A stretch of 64,000 nt of DNA from Candidatus Binatia bacterium (GTDB lineage Bacteria > Desulfobacterota > Binatia > Bin18), in contig JAJEFA010000009.1 of NCBI GenBank assembly GCA_022820725.1, forward strand, positions 310,001 to 374,000, written 5' to 3'. How positions within the stretch are numbered: the stretch's first letter is position 1; each line of letters begins with the position of its first letter. The notes below the pieces were generated by a model that was given only the letters and a program-made list of their open reading frames with translations, did no database searches and was not told where the DNA came from. Both the position numbers and the translations under genes were made by a program. Below, piece after piece: positions 33,046 through 41,822 of the stretch.

Positions 33046-33780
33046 CTACCGTTCGGCGCGCCGGTTTTCCCAATACGCCTTCGTATTGGTCATCACGACC
33101 TGCCGACTGCCCCGTTCGATCTGAAAGAGCTTTTTCTCCGTGATGTCCAGACAGGTCAATTTTCCGCCATAGACGAGGCCGGTATCAATGCCGATTTTAT
33201 ACGGCAGGTCGAAACCCACTTCCCGTTGGGGGGTATGTCCGAAGACCACGGTATACGGCAAGTCGTGTGGGTGGGCGAAAAAATCCTCACGAATCCACAG
33301 CAGATCTTCCGCCATCTGGTCCTCCAGGCGGTAGCCTGGGTTAATCCCGGCATGCACGCAGAGAATAGCATCGGCGGGCAGATAGAGCTCAAGATTCAGA
33401 AAAAATCCTCGGTGAGCGTCGGGTAGGTGTGCCGCAACCTCATGACCGGGCGTCCAGGGGTCGCACTGATAGCTGGCAAGGGTCTGGTCTCCGCCGTTCA
33501 TCAGAAAGGACTGACCGTACAAGCCGTCGTACCCCAGAAAGTCGAGGAACATATCTTCATGATTGCCCTTGAGAAACGTACAGCGACAGACCGCAGACCT
33601 CTTTATCCCTAAGAGCAGATCGACAACGGCCTTGGCGTCGGGCCCGCGGTCAATATAGTCGCCCAGACATACCAAATGGTCTTCGGGCTGTAATGACAGC
33701 GACGCGAGAAGGGTCTCAAGTTCTGCCGGACAGGCATGGATGTCACCCACAATACACAATCGGCCGGCTTGCTCTGCCAC
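33046..33780 (-). CDS. Metallophosphatase (Ser/Thr phosphatase-like, PPP family)
   Basis: A 244-residue phosphoesterase with the three PPP motifs: GDIHACPAEL (metal), GDYIDRGPDAK (metal) and KGNHEDMF (catalytic). Later VVFGHTP and the second GID motif (YKIGIDTGLVYGG) complete the set. This is the form of PrpA/ApaH-related bacterial phosphatases, which dephosphorylate proteins or cleave diadenosine polyphosphates. It is followed by an enoyl-CoA hydratase gene ending nine bases before it starts, on the same strand. The substrate is undecided. Confidence 0.9.
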   Translation of the reverse strand: MAEQAGRLCIVGDIHACPAELETLLASLSLQPEDHLVCLGDYIDRGPDAKAVVDLLLGIKRSAVCRCTFLKGNHEDMFLDFLGYDGLYGQSFLMNGGDQTLASYQCDPWTPGHEVAAHLPDAHRGFFLNLELYLPADAILCVHAGINPGYRLEDQMAEDLLWIREDFFAHPHDLPYTVVFGHTPQREVGFDLPYKIGIDTGLVYGGKLTCLDITEKKLFQIERGSRQVVMTNTKAYWENRRAER

Positions 33781-33789
33781 AATGCCTCC

Positions 33790-34563
33790 TTATCGCCCCG
33801 TGTAGACCGGGTCGCGTTTCTCACGAAACGCGCGGATACCTTCTTTCACATCCTCGGACTGGAGCAGTTTTCGCTGTTCTGCCATTTCAGCGGTCAGCAC
33901 GTCTCCCAGACCGGCACCCAACGCGTCATGTATGGACGCTTTGATCGTCGCGAGTGCCAGGGGAGCATTCTTTGCCAAACGAGAGGCATAGTCTGCAACC
34001 TGCTCCCGGAAGTTGTCTCCGGGGAGAATACGGTTGACCAGGCCCATATTGGCCGCTTCCGTCGCATCGACCATCTCTCCGGTGAGGGCCATCTCCATAC
34101 CGCGCAGGCCCGCCAGGCGGGGCAGGAAATAGCTGGCACCACCGTCAATCGTCAGCCCACGTTTCACAAAAATCAAGGAAAAACGCGCCGCCGGTGAAGC
34201 CAGGCGGATATCGGCAGCCAAGGCCAGCGAGCAGCCATATCCGGTCGCAACCCCGTCAACCGCGGCAATCACCGGTTTGGGCAGATTCCAGATCATCCGA
34301 ATCACGGCGTTAAAGCCGTCCTCGGTCAGTTCTTCCCCGGGAGTCGTCGGCCGTGAGGGGGCGGCCAACAAGTCCGCGCCAGAGGAAAACGCCCCACCGG
34401 CCCCAGTCAATACAACCAGGCGAGTATCGGCGTCACGCGCGCTTTCGGCCAACGCCGCCTTCAGGGCATAAATGGTGTCACGATCAAGCGCGTTGCGACG
34501 CGCGGGCCGATTCAACGTCAGCCACCGAATATGGTCTTGTTTGTCATTCAGGAGATTCTCCAT
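33790..34563 (-). CDS. Enoyl-CoA hydratase/isomerase family protein
   Basis: A 257-residue crotonase-fold protein. NRPARRNALDRDTIYALKAAL opens it; GAGGAFSSGADLLA is the first oxyanion-hole segment; AAVDGVATGYGCSLALAADI is the second. FVKRGLTIDGGASYFLPRL fits the acidic-residue region, where one Glu is replaced by Asp or lost. The start at 34563 is supported by GGAGG nine bases upstream and overlaps lipB by 20 bases. Reactions range from fatty acid beta-oxidation to other acyl-CoA chemistry; the context does not decide. Confidence 0.88.
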   Translation of the reverse strand: MENLLNDKQDHIRWLTLNRPARRNALDRDTIYALKAALAESARDADTRLVVLTGAGGAFSSGADLLAAPSRPTTPGEELTEDGFNAVIRMIWNLPKPVIAAVDGVATGYGCSLALAADIRLASPAARFSLIFVKRGLTIDGGASYFLPRLAGLRGMEMALTGEMVDATEAANMGLVNRILPGDNFREQVADYASRLAKNAPLALATIKASIHDALGAGLGDVLTAEMAEQRKLLQSEDVKEGIRAFREKRDPVYTGR

Positions 34564-35248
34564 CTCGTACATCCTCCATGCGCGCCTCAAAAATCGAGGC
34601 GACGTTCTCAACGACAGCCCGCTCAACATCGGAAAAATCAATGGGCAGAACGCTCTCCCGTTGTAAACTGGTCACTCCCTTATCAACAAGTCCGCAGGGC
34701 ACGATGTCGGCAAACGGCCGCAGGTCGAGATCAACATTGAGCGCAAAGCCGTGCAAAGACACGCGCTTGCAGACCGCAATACCGACCGCCCCGATTTTTT
34801 TCTCACCCACCCAGACTCCGGGATATCCGTCCTGGCGGCTCGTGTGGACGCCAAAACGGAGACAGGCATGTCGCATGACCTCCTCAAGCTGCGTAATGAA
34901 ACGTCGCACCCCATATTTCTGTAACAGGGAAGAAAAGACCGGATACACAACAAGCTGACCGGGGGCGTGGTAGGTCGCACCGCCACCCCGCTCTATATAC
35001 TCGACGCTCAGCCCTTTCTCCCGAAGCTGGGCGGCCGAAAGCTTGATCTGCTCACACGGCCGGCGGTAGCCGAGGGTGATCACCGGCCGGTGTTGCGTCA
35101 GCAGGAGGGCGTTTGTCCACCGCGCAACACACCAGGCGTGCCAGCGTCGCTGCACCTGAAGCGCCTGGGCATAGGCGGTCAGCCCTAACCGTACGCATTG
35201 AATCGTGCTCTGCAGCGTTTCGCCTCTTCGAGTCTGACGGTTAGCCAT
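34544..35248 (-). CDS. lipB: Octanoyltransferase (lipoate biosynthesis)
   Basis: A 234-residue enzyme moving octanoyl from ACP to lipoyl domains. Its motifs LLTQHRPVITLGYR, ERGGGATYHAPGQLVVYPVF (substrate pocket), and GEKKIGAVGIAVCKRVSLHGFAL (with the catalytic Lys) plus VPCGLVDKGVTSLQRE (catalytic Cys) are complete. I chose the ATG at 35248 because the fold begins there; an earlier start would overlap a gene on the other strand. LipA is not in the window. It overlaps the enoyl-CoA hydratase gene. Confidence 0.93.
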   Translation of the reverse strand: MANRQTRRGETLQSTIQCVRLGLTAYAQALQVQRRWHAWCVARWTNALLLTQHRPVITLGYRRPCEQIKLSAAQLREKGLSVEYIERGGGATYHAPGQLVVYPVFSSLLQKYGVRRFITQLEEVMRHACLRFGVHTSRQDGYPGVWVGEKKIGAVGIAVCKRVSLHGFALNVDLDLRPFADIVPCGLVDKGVTSLQRESVLPIDFSDVERAVVENVASIFEARMEDVRDGESPE

Positions 35249-35342
35249 GCTTACGCGGGATTCTAGGGATCGTAGTCCGTCTCTGGAAACATCCATTCTC
35301 TTGACCGTCTTTTCCCCAGGTGGTAGCGCGAATGTATCCGCT

Positions 35343-35708
35343 ATGCGTACTCTCTCCGCGTTGTTTCGCAATACCCTTTTCGTGGCCGGCATCACCCTGG
35401 TTGCTCTTGGCTTGGGCAACACGCTGGTCGCCCACTTCAAAGTCCGGGAATATCAGAGCGCCCTGGCCCGCACACCCCCTCCTGTTGCGGCCGAGCAAAC
35501 ATTTGGGAAGAGTACCAGGCTGCATCACTTCTCGAGCGAGGCCTGGAGCCGTCGTTCCCTCAACCAAGCGAAGCTTGACTTCTACCAGGTGCTGTATACC
35601 GTCGGCTGGTTCCTGCTGTGCAGCGGCGCACTGTGTACGATTATGGCGGTTCGTCGCCAGCGCTATCGGCAGCCACGCTGGGTGTCGTCCTCGGCGGAGC
35701 GCGGATAG
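35343..35708 (+). CDS. Small two-pass membrane protein
   Basis: A 121-residue protein with TM1 near the start (LFVAGITLVALGLGNTLVAH), a 50-residue outer segment, TM2 (YQVLYTVGWFLLCSGALCTI) and a short basic tail. The TM1 segment, with GNT and then KVREY, is a pattern I have seen in conserved two-helix proteins, but I cannot give it a name or role. It is on the plus strand just ahead of cofG. The start is uncertain; an upstream ATG at 35247 would add 32 residues and overlap lipB. Confidence 0.6.
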   Translation: MRTLSALFRNTLFVAGITLVALGLGNTLVAHFKVREYQSALARTPPPVAAEQTFGKSTRLHHFSSEAWSRRSLNQAKLDFYQVLYTVGWFLLCSGALCTIMAVRRQRYRQPRWVSSSAERG

Positions 35709-35863
35709 GGATTCACCTTGAATATTCCCCAACGCGGCGTAGACTCGCCGGAACCGCTTCGCTGCGAATATCACGAAAAAGTGATATTTTCCTGATTCCC
35801 CCGTTGACATTACCCCCCTGCTCCACTAGTGTCGCAGTGGCATTCCAGCATGGGAGACATCGC

Positions 35864-37018
35864 GTGCAATCTCACATTTCGGTGATATTAGACAAAGCGC
35901 TTTCAGATGCCGTTTTGTCCGCTGAGGACGGCTACCAGCTCATCAACTGCTCTGAGGAGGACTTTCCGGCACTCCTGGAGGCGGCGGGAACCTTGCGCGA
36001 CCGACACAAGGGCCGGACGGTGACCTATTCCCGGAAAGTCTTTCTGCCCGTCACCAATCTGTGTCGGGACCGGTGCTCGTACTGTACCTTTCGCAAGGAC
36101 CCACGCGACCCGGACGCCTGGACCATGAGTCCGGAGGACATTCGGAGCTGGTTGGAGCGCGCCAAAAAACAGGGCTGCAAAGAAGCCCTCATGTGTTTGG
36201 GGGATAAACCTGAGAAAGCCTTTCGGAGCTATCGGGAAACCCTGGCGGGCTTTGGCCACACCTCGACGACCGCCTACGTCTATCAAGCGTGTGAAATCGC
36301 CCTGTCCTACGGCGTCCTGCCCCATACCAATGCCGGGGTGCTGAGCTATGATGAGATGAAATGGCTCAAAGACGTCAATGTCAGTCTTGGCCTCATGTTG
36401 GAAAACATCAGCCCCCGGCTGTGCGAGCGCGGCATGGCGCACTTTTCCGCACCCGACAAGCGGCCCGAAGTCCGTGTCAAGATGATTCGCGAGGCCGGTG
36501 AGTTGGAGATCCCATTCACCACCGGCATTCTCATCGGTATCGGAGAAACCCGCGAAGAAGTGGTTGACAGCTTATGCGCGATTCGCGACCTGCACGAGGA
36601 ATACGGCCACATTCAAGAAGTGATCGTGCAGAACTTCCGGGCCAAGCCCAATACCCGCATGGCCGATGCCCCAGAGCCGGAAAGTTATGAAATGGCCCGA
36701 ACGATTGCCGTTGCGCGGTTGCTGTTGGGAGGAGCAATGAATGTTCAGGCACCGCCCAATCTCAGCCCGCACGACCACCGGCTGCTGTTGCGTTCCGGGA
36801 TTAACGACTGGGGCGGCATTTCGCCGGTTTCGATAGATTATGTCAATCCAGAGGCAGCCTGGCCGCATCTGGATTTGCTCGCCAAGACGTGTGCGGACGC
36901 CGGCTTTACCTTACGGGAGCGGCTGGCCATTTATGAAGAGTATATAGACCGTCCAGGCTTTCTCTTGCCAGCCCTACAGCCGCGTACACGCGAGTTGCAG
37001 GCCGAAGTGACGGCCTGA
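35864..37018 (+). CDS. cofG: FO synthase subunit 1 (radical SAM)
   Basis: A 384-residue radical SAM enzyme that with CofH makes 7,8-didemethyl-8-hydroxy-5-deazariboflavin (FO), the chromophore of F420. The cluster motif is CRDRCSYC (C67, C71, C74 in this numbering). PVTNLCRDRCSYCTFRKDP and the later INDWGGISPVSIDYVNPE are CofG signatures. I chose the GTG at 35864 because GGGAG lies seven bases upstream and the length is typical; a longer frame starting at 35618 is unsupported. It is the first gene of the F420 operon, 52 bases before cofH. Confidence 0.93.
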   Translation: MQSHISVILDKALSDAVLSAEDGYQLINCSEEDFPALLEAAGTLRDRHKGRTVTYSRKVFLPVTNLCRDRCSYCTFRKDPRDPDAWTMSPEDIRSWLERAKKQGCKEALMCLGDKPEKAFRSYRETLAGFGHTSTTAYVYQACEIALSYGVLPHTNAGVLSYDEMKWLKDVNVSLGLMLENISPRLCERGMAHFSAPDKRPEVRVKMIREAGELEIPFTTGILIGIGETREEVVDSLCAIRDLHEEYGHIQEVIVQNFRAKPNTRMADAPEPESYEMARTIAVARLLLGGAMNVQAPPNLSPHDHRLLLRSGINDWGGISPVSIDYVNPEAAWPHLDLLAKTCADAGFTLRERLAIYEEYIDRPGFLLPALQPRTRELQAEVTA

Positions 37019-37070
37019 TTTTCGCATCTGAGAGTCAACGAATAATTTTCGAGCGTAAGGAGACCCAGCC

Positions 37071-38357
37071 GTGGCAACCGATCACATTGCCGGCATTCTC
37101 GATCACATTGATCCGCAGATTCGCACGATCCTTCATCGCGCCTTGGAAGAGGAAGAACTCTCCTGGCAAGACGGCCTCCAGCTATGCCAGACCAATGGGG
37201 TCGATTTTCACGCCGTCTGTCTGGTCGCCGACGAAATGCGCCGCCGCCAGGTCGGTGAGGTGGTGACCTATGTGGTCAACCGGAATATCAACTTCACCAA
37301 TGTGTGCATTAAACACTGTACGTTTTGCGCGTTCAGCCGAGAGTACCGCGAGGAAGAAGGCTATTTCCTGCCCGAAGAGGAGATCGTGCGGCGGGCCCAA
37401 GAAGCGGTGGATATGGGCGCAACCGAAGTCTGCATGCAGGCCGGCCTGCCACCCAAAATGAACGGCAGCCTCTATATCGATCTCACCCGAGCCGTGAAGA
37501 AGGCATTCCCCGACCTCCATATCCACGCGTTTTCGCCCGAAGAAGTCTTGTACGGCTCGCTGCGCTCGGGGGTCTCCATTCTCGAGTATGTGCGAGAGCT
37601 CAAAAACGCGGGCCTGGATACCCTGCCCGGCACCTCAGCGGAAATTCTGGATCAGGATATCCGCGATCTCATCGCTCCTGGGCGCATTTCGACCAAGCAG
37701 TGGATTGAGGTCATTACCTCGGCCCACAGCCTCGGCATCCCGACCACCTCAACCATTATGTATGGCCATATCGAGACACAAGAGCACTGGGTCAAACATA
37801 TGAACCTGCTCCGCGACATTCAGAAGGAGACCGGCGGGTTTACCGAGTTTGTGCCGCTGTCGCTCATCCACCAGGAAGCGCCCATGTATCAGCGCAAACT
37901 CGTCAAAGGCGTCCGCGAGGGCGCGACCGGGGTGGAGGTCGTAAAGATGCACGCGGTTGCCCGGCTGATGCTGGGTCCCACCTTCCGCAATATTCAGTCC
38001 TCCTGGGTCAAAGAGGGTCCCAAGCTGTCACAACACCTGCTGACGGTGGGAGCGAACGATCTTGGCGGTACGCTCATCAACGAGAGTATTTCGACCTCAG
38101 CCGGCGCGCAGTACGGCCAGTTGGTTCCGCCTAAAGAGTTGCGGCGTCTGATCCGCGACGTGGGCCGTACCCCAGCCGAGCGTTCGACCACCTATAAGCT
38201 GCGGACGGTTTTTAACGGAACGGACGACAAAGTCAGTCCTTTGGATATGGTTGAGAATGCCGACGAACAATTCGGTTCCTATCGGAAGCTCGCCGCCTCA
38301 GACCAGTTCCGTTACGTTCACCCATTCGAGCGGGATAAACAAGAAACCGCTCACTAA
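37071..38357 (+). CDS. cofH: FO synthase subunit 2 (radical SAM)
   Basis: A 428-residue radical SAM enzyme. The cluster is CIKHCTFC (C79, C83, C86) in NRNINFTNVCIKHCTFCAFS. It joins the 5-amino-6-ribitylaminouracil substrate to tyrosine in FO formation. VCMQAGLPPKMNGSLYIDLT and TSAGAQYGQLVPPKELRRLI are CofH-type segments. The start is GTG with AAGGAG upstream. cofG and cofH are separate here, unlike the fused actinobacterial fbiC. A short hairpin (GGAGGGC/GCCCTCC) lies between it and cofD. Confidence 0.93.
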   Translation: MATDHIAGILDHIDPQIRTILHRALEEEELSWQDGLQLCQTNGVDFHAVCLVADEMRRRQVGEVVTYVVNRNINFTNVCIKHCTFCAFSREYREEEGYFLPEEEIVRRAQEAVDMGATEVCMQAGLPPKMNGSLYIDLTRAVKKAFPDLHIHAFSPEEVLYGSLRSGVSILEYVRELKNAGLDTLPGTSAEILDQDIRDLIAPGRISTKQWIEVITSAHSLGIPTTSTIMYGHIETQEHWVKHMNLLRDIQKETGGFTEFVPLSLIHQEAPMYQRKLVKGVREGATGVEVVKMHAVARLMLGPTFRNIQSSWVKEGPKLSQHLLTVGANDLGGTLINESISTSAGAQYGQLVPPKELRRLIRDVGRTPAERSTTYKLRTVFNGTDDKVSPLDMVENADEQFGSYRKLAASDQFRYVHPFERDKQETAH

Positions 38358-38393
38358 TCTGGCAGCGGAGGGCCGCCCTCCGCCCGTTCGACC

Positions 38394-39374
38394 GTGTCTA
38401 GCCTGACCTCCTTACGCATCACCGCCCTGGCCGGCGGTGTGGGCGCCGCGCGATTTCTGCGCGGAGTTGTCCGGGTTGTGCCGGCGACAAACCTGAGTGT
38501 GATCGTCAATACCGGCGACGACGAAGAATTCTTTGGCCTGTCGGTTTCTCCTGACCTGGACACGGTGACGTATACCCTGGCCAATGCCGTTGACTCTGCA
38601 AAGGGCTGGGGCTTACCCCAGGAAACTCATCGCTGCCTTGAAGCGCTCGGGCGCTATTATGCCGATACCTGGTTTGGCCTGGGTGATTCCGATCTTGCAA
38701 CCCACCTGTTTCGGACCCAAGCGCTGGGCCGGGGGCAGACCCTCAGCCAGGTCACCGAGGCCATTACTCACAAGTGGGATATTGAAGCAAGCGTGCTCCC
38801 CATGAGCAATGAACGCGTTCGGACGGTTGTGCATACCGAGGCAGGCGCCCTGCCCTTTCAGGAATACTTCGTGAAACAACGCAGCGAGGGCCACGTTTCG
38901 AAAGTGGAATTCCGTGGCCTTGAAACGGCCCAGGCAGCACCTGGAGTCGTCGAGGCCATTCACGGCGCCGACCTGGTTATCCTCCCGCCGAGCAACCCCA
39001 TTGTCAGTATTGGCCCCATTCTTTCCTTACCGGGCGTACGCGAATCCCTTCGAGTGACCACCGCCCCCGTGGTCGCAATCAGTCCCCTGGTCGCAGGAAG
39101 GCCTATCAAAGGGCCAGCCGACCGGATGCTTGAGGGCTTAGGTATCGAAGTCTCGTCGGTTGGGGTCGCCAAGCTATATCAGGATTTTGTGGACACCTTT
39201 GTCCTCGATCAGCAAGATATGAAAAACGACTCGACACCACGCGAACGCCTGGAAAAAATGGGGCTGGCTGTTATTGTCACCGATACCGTCATGAGCGATA
39301 TGGACAAGTCGGTTGCTCTGGCACGAACGGTTGTTGAATTTGCCCACCAGAAGCGCTTCAAGGCAGAGTCATGA
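38394..39374 (+). CDS. cofD: 2-phospho-L-lactate (or phosphoenolpyruvate) transferase
   Basis: A 326-residue transferase that joins the phospholactyl or phosphoenolpyruvyl group to FO, giving F420-0 or its dehydro form. It shows LAGGVGAARFLRGV, VNTGDDEEFFGLSVSPDLDT, LPPSNPIVSIGPILSL and SPLVAGRPIKGPADRML, all signatures of CofD/FbiA. The start is GTG. It is third in the F420 operon. The enzyme that makes its activated donor (CofC/FbiD) is not in the window, so which donor is used is unknown. Confidence 0.92.
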   Translation: MSSLTSLRITALAGGVGAARFLRGVVRVVPATNLSVIVNTGDDEEFFGLSVSPDLDTVTYTLANAVDSAKGWGLPQETHRCLEALGRYYADTWFGLGDSDLATHLFRTQALGRGQTLSQVTEAITHKWDIEASVLPMSNERVRTVVHTEAGALPFQEYFVKQRSEGHVSKVEFRGLETAQAAPGVVEAIHGADLVILPPSNPIVSIGPILSLPGVRESLRVTTAPVVAISPLVAGRPIKGPADRMLEGLGIEVSSVGVAKLYQDFVDTFVLDQQDMKNDSTPRERLEKMGLAVIVTDTVMSDMDKSVALARTVVEFAHQKRFKAES

Positions 39375-39406
39375 GTCCAGCGCCCCCCGTAGTTTAAGGA
39401 CCTCCC

Positions 39407-40159
39407 ATGAGTACGATTGCCATTATCCCCATTCCCGGCGTTCCTCAGATCAAGCCCGGCGATGACCTGCCCGCCATCTTGCTCAAAGCCATTGATGACG
39501 CCAAAGTCGGCCTCAAGGGTGGCGACATTTTGGTCATGTGCCAGAAGATTGTCTCCAAAGCCGAAGGCGCAGTCATTGACCTGCGGACCGTCACCCCTTC
39601 ACCGTTTGCCATACAAATCGCTGACATGTGGGAGAAAGACCCGCGCATGGTCGAGGTGGTGCTGACCGAGAGTAGTCGGATTGTTCGTATGAAAAACGGC
39701 GTGGTCATCACCGAGAGTAAACACGGCTGGGTGTGTGCCAACTCCGGCGTTGACGCCTCCAATACCATTGCCGACGATGTCGTCATTCTCCTGCCCAAAG
39801 ACCCGGACGCCTCAGCCCGGCAGATACGTCTGGCTATTGAGCGACAGCGTCACATCGCTATCGGCGTGATTATTACCGACACGTTCGGCCGGCCGTGGCG
39901 CGACGGCCTGGTCGAATTCGCGCTCGGTGTTTCCGGCCTTGACCCGCTCGACGACCAGCGCGGCGAGGAAGACCTCCAGGGCCGCGAGCTCCATCATACG
40001 GTCATTGCCGTGGCTGACGAACTCGCCGCGGCCGCAGGCCTGCTGATGGAAAAGAGTGCCGCCATGCCCGCCGTTCTGATACGCGGCTATCGCTTCAAAC
40101 CAGCCGACGTTGGGAGCGAAGCCCTGAAACGCCCGGCCGACGCCGACCTGTTTCGCTAG
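39407..40159 (+). CDS. cofE: F420:gamma-glutamyl ligase
   Basis: A 250-residue GTP-dependent ligase that adds gamma-linked glutamates to F420-0. IIPIPGVPQIKPGDDL opens it, DILVMCQKIVSKAEGAVIDL is the GTP-binding segment, and ITDTFGRPWRDGLVEFALGV with LDDQRGEEDLQGRELHHTVI forms the conserved core. It lacks the C-terminal nitroreductase domain found in actinobacterial FbiB, so it is the archaeal or proteobacterial form. It is fourth in the operon and completes the FO-to-polyglutamyl-F420 path except for CofC. Confidence 0.93.
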   Translation: MSTIAIIPIPGVPQIKPGDDLPAILLKAIDDAKVGLKGGDILVMCQKIVSKAEGAVIDLRTVTPSPFAIQIADMWEKDPRMVEVVLTESSRIVRMKNGVVITESKHGWVCANSGVDASNTIADDVVILLPKDPDASARQIRLAIERQRHIAIGVIITDTFGRPWRDGLVEFALGVSGLDPLDDQRGEEDLQGRELHHTVIAVADELAAAAGLLMEKSAAMPAVLIRGYRFKPADVGSEALKRPADADLFR

Positions 40160-40322
40160 CCGAGATCTTTCCCACCCCTCGGATGGGGAGTGACCAAGGG
40201 CATCTGAAAAAAAGTTGTAGAGTGAGAGGTCGGGTGTTAGTATCTATCCTGATCGCTCGGTCGAACTTGACGATAATCCCGACTGTCTTGCCAATCATGG
40301 CGGAAAGGGTGGCATTATCACC

Positions 40323-41822
40323 ATGGCTTCGCGTGATGTGTCTGAAGTGCAGCTCAGCCGAGACAACGACCCCACCCCCTCGCTCTTTGGGCACTACGAG
40401 CTTGACGCGCAGTTTTTCGACGAAACCTTTGAGTCCGCAGGGCAGCCTCGCCCTCACTACCAGCTCCTTATCGACGAAATGGAGCGGATGTCCCAAGAGG
40501 AGGTTACGCGCCTTCAGGAGCGTGTGACCCGCTCCTTTCTCCATGAGGGCATCACCTTCACCGTGTACGGGGACGAGGAGTCTATCGAGCGGGTCATCCC
40601 CATCGATTGCGTCCCCCGCCTCGTACTCGCCCGGGAGTGGGAGCATATCGAGCGGGGACTCATTCAGCGTGTCCAGGCGCTGAACTTCTTTCTCGCCGAT
40701 GTCTACGGCAAGGGGCATATTATTAGCGACGGTACCGTCCCACGTGACCTTGTGCATGGCTGTCCGAATTACCGCCCCGAGATGGAGGGGGTCCAGGTGC
40801 CGCTCGGGGCCTATGTGTCGGTGTGTGGGAGTGACATTGTACGGACCGCCGACGGCTTCATGGTGTTGGAGGATAATCTCCGGGTACCTTCTGGGGTGTC
40901 ATATATGCTCGCCTGCCGGGAGGCGATCCGGCGCTCCTTCCCGCGGGTCTTTCGCCGCTACCACGTCCGGGCGGTCGACCACTACGGCCAGGAACTCCTC
41001 CGCGTTCTGCGCTCCCTCTCGCCTCGGAAGGGAGAAGAGCCGAGCATCGCCCTGCTTACACCCGGCGTATATAACTCGGCCTACTACGAACATGCCTTTC
41101 TGGCACGAGAGATGGGCATTGAACTCGTCACGGGCGACGACCTGCTCGTGCGGGAAACACAGCTCTATATGCGTACGGTCCAGGGGCTGCGTCCGGTAGA
41201 TGTCCTCTATCGACGACTCGACGATGACTTTATCGACCCCAAAGCCTTCCGCCCGGATTCCCGTCTGGGCGTTCCGGGGCTGTTTGAGGTCTATCGGGCC
41301 GGACGCCTTGCGCTGGCCAACGCGCCCGGCACCGGGGTTGCGGACGACAAGGCGGTGTATTCGTATGTGCCCCGCATGATCCGCTATTACCTCGACCAGG
41401 AACCGATTCTCGACAACGTCGAAACCTTTCTCTGCCGAGAACCCGAGGGGCTGGCCTACACGCTTGAGCACCTTGAAAACTTGGTGGTCAAGGCGGTGGG
41501 CGAGTCTGGCGGGTACGGCATGTTGGTCGGACCACACGCCAGCCGGGAGGAGCGAACAGACTTTGCTGACAAGCTCCGGGAGCAGCCCGAGAATTACATC
41601 TCTCAGCCCGTCCTGGACTTATCTCGCGCGCCATGCCTCATCGACGGCCGCCTTGAGGCACGCCACGTCGACCTCAGACCCTTCGTGCTGCACGGGGAGG
41701 AGACCCGGATCGTGCCCGGCGGGCTGTGCCGGGTCGCTCTGCGCAAGGGCAGCCTGGTGGTGAATTCGAGTCAAGGCGGCGGCTCCAAGGACGCCTGGAT
41801 CATTGAGGAGGATGTGCCGTGA
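40323..41822 (+). CDS. Circularly permuted ATP-grasp protein (DUF404/DUF407 type)
   Basis: A 499-residue protein of the circularly permuted ATP-grasp type 2 family. Signs are LIDEMERMSQEEVTRLQE, GITFTVYGDEESIERVIPID, FFLADVYGKGHII, MVLEDNLRVPSGVSYMLACR, and VVKAVGESGGYGMLVGPHAS (nucleotide-binding loop). These proteins are predicted amide ligases that act with an alpha-E partner, here the next gene, on peptides or proteins. In this case the last bases overlap the next start in a GTGA. No transglutaminase, the common third member, is adjacent. It heads a seven-gene unit of signalling genes. Confidence 0.88.
   Translation: MASRDVSEVQLSRDNDPTPSLFGHYELDAQFFDETFESAGQPRPHYQLLIDEMERMSQEEVTRLQERVTRSFLHEGITFTVYGDEESIERVIPIDCVPRLVLAREWEHIERGLIQRVQALNFFLADVYGKGHIISDGTVPRDLVHGCPNYRPEMEGVQVPLGAYVSVCGSDIVRTADGFMVLEDNLRVPSGVSYMLACREAIRRSFPRVFRRYHVRAVDHYGQELLRVLRSLSPRKGEEPSIALLTPGVYNSAYYEHAFLAREMGIELVTGDDLLVRETQLYMRTVQGLRPVDVLYRRLDDDFIDPKAFRPDSRLGVPGLFEVYRAGRLALANAPGTGVADDKAVYSYVPRMIRYYLDQEPILDNVETFLCREPEGLAYTLEHLENLVVKAVGESGGYGMLVGPHASREERTDFADKLREQPENYISQPVLDLSRAPCLIDGRLEARHVDLRPFVLHGEETRIVPGGLCRVALRKGSLVVNSSQGGGSKDAWIIEEDVP

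Noticed and set aside
35618..35863. N-terminal extension of cofG
   Set aside because: These 82 codons have no homology-like content and overlap the small membrane gene; the GTG at 35864 has a ribosome site and gives normal length.
38359..38385. Terminator between cofH and cofD
   Set aside because: GGAGGGC/GCCCTCC forms a hairpin but lacks a T-run and lies within an operon with close genes; probably only affects message stability.
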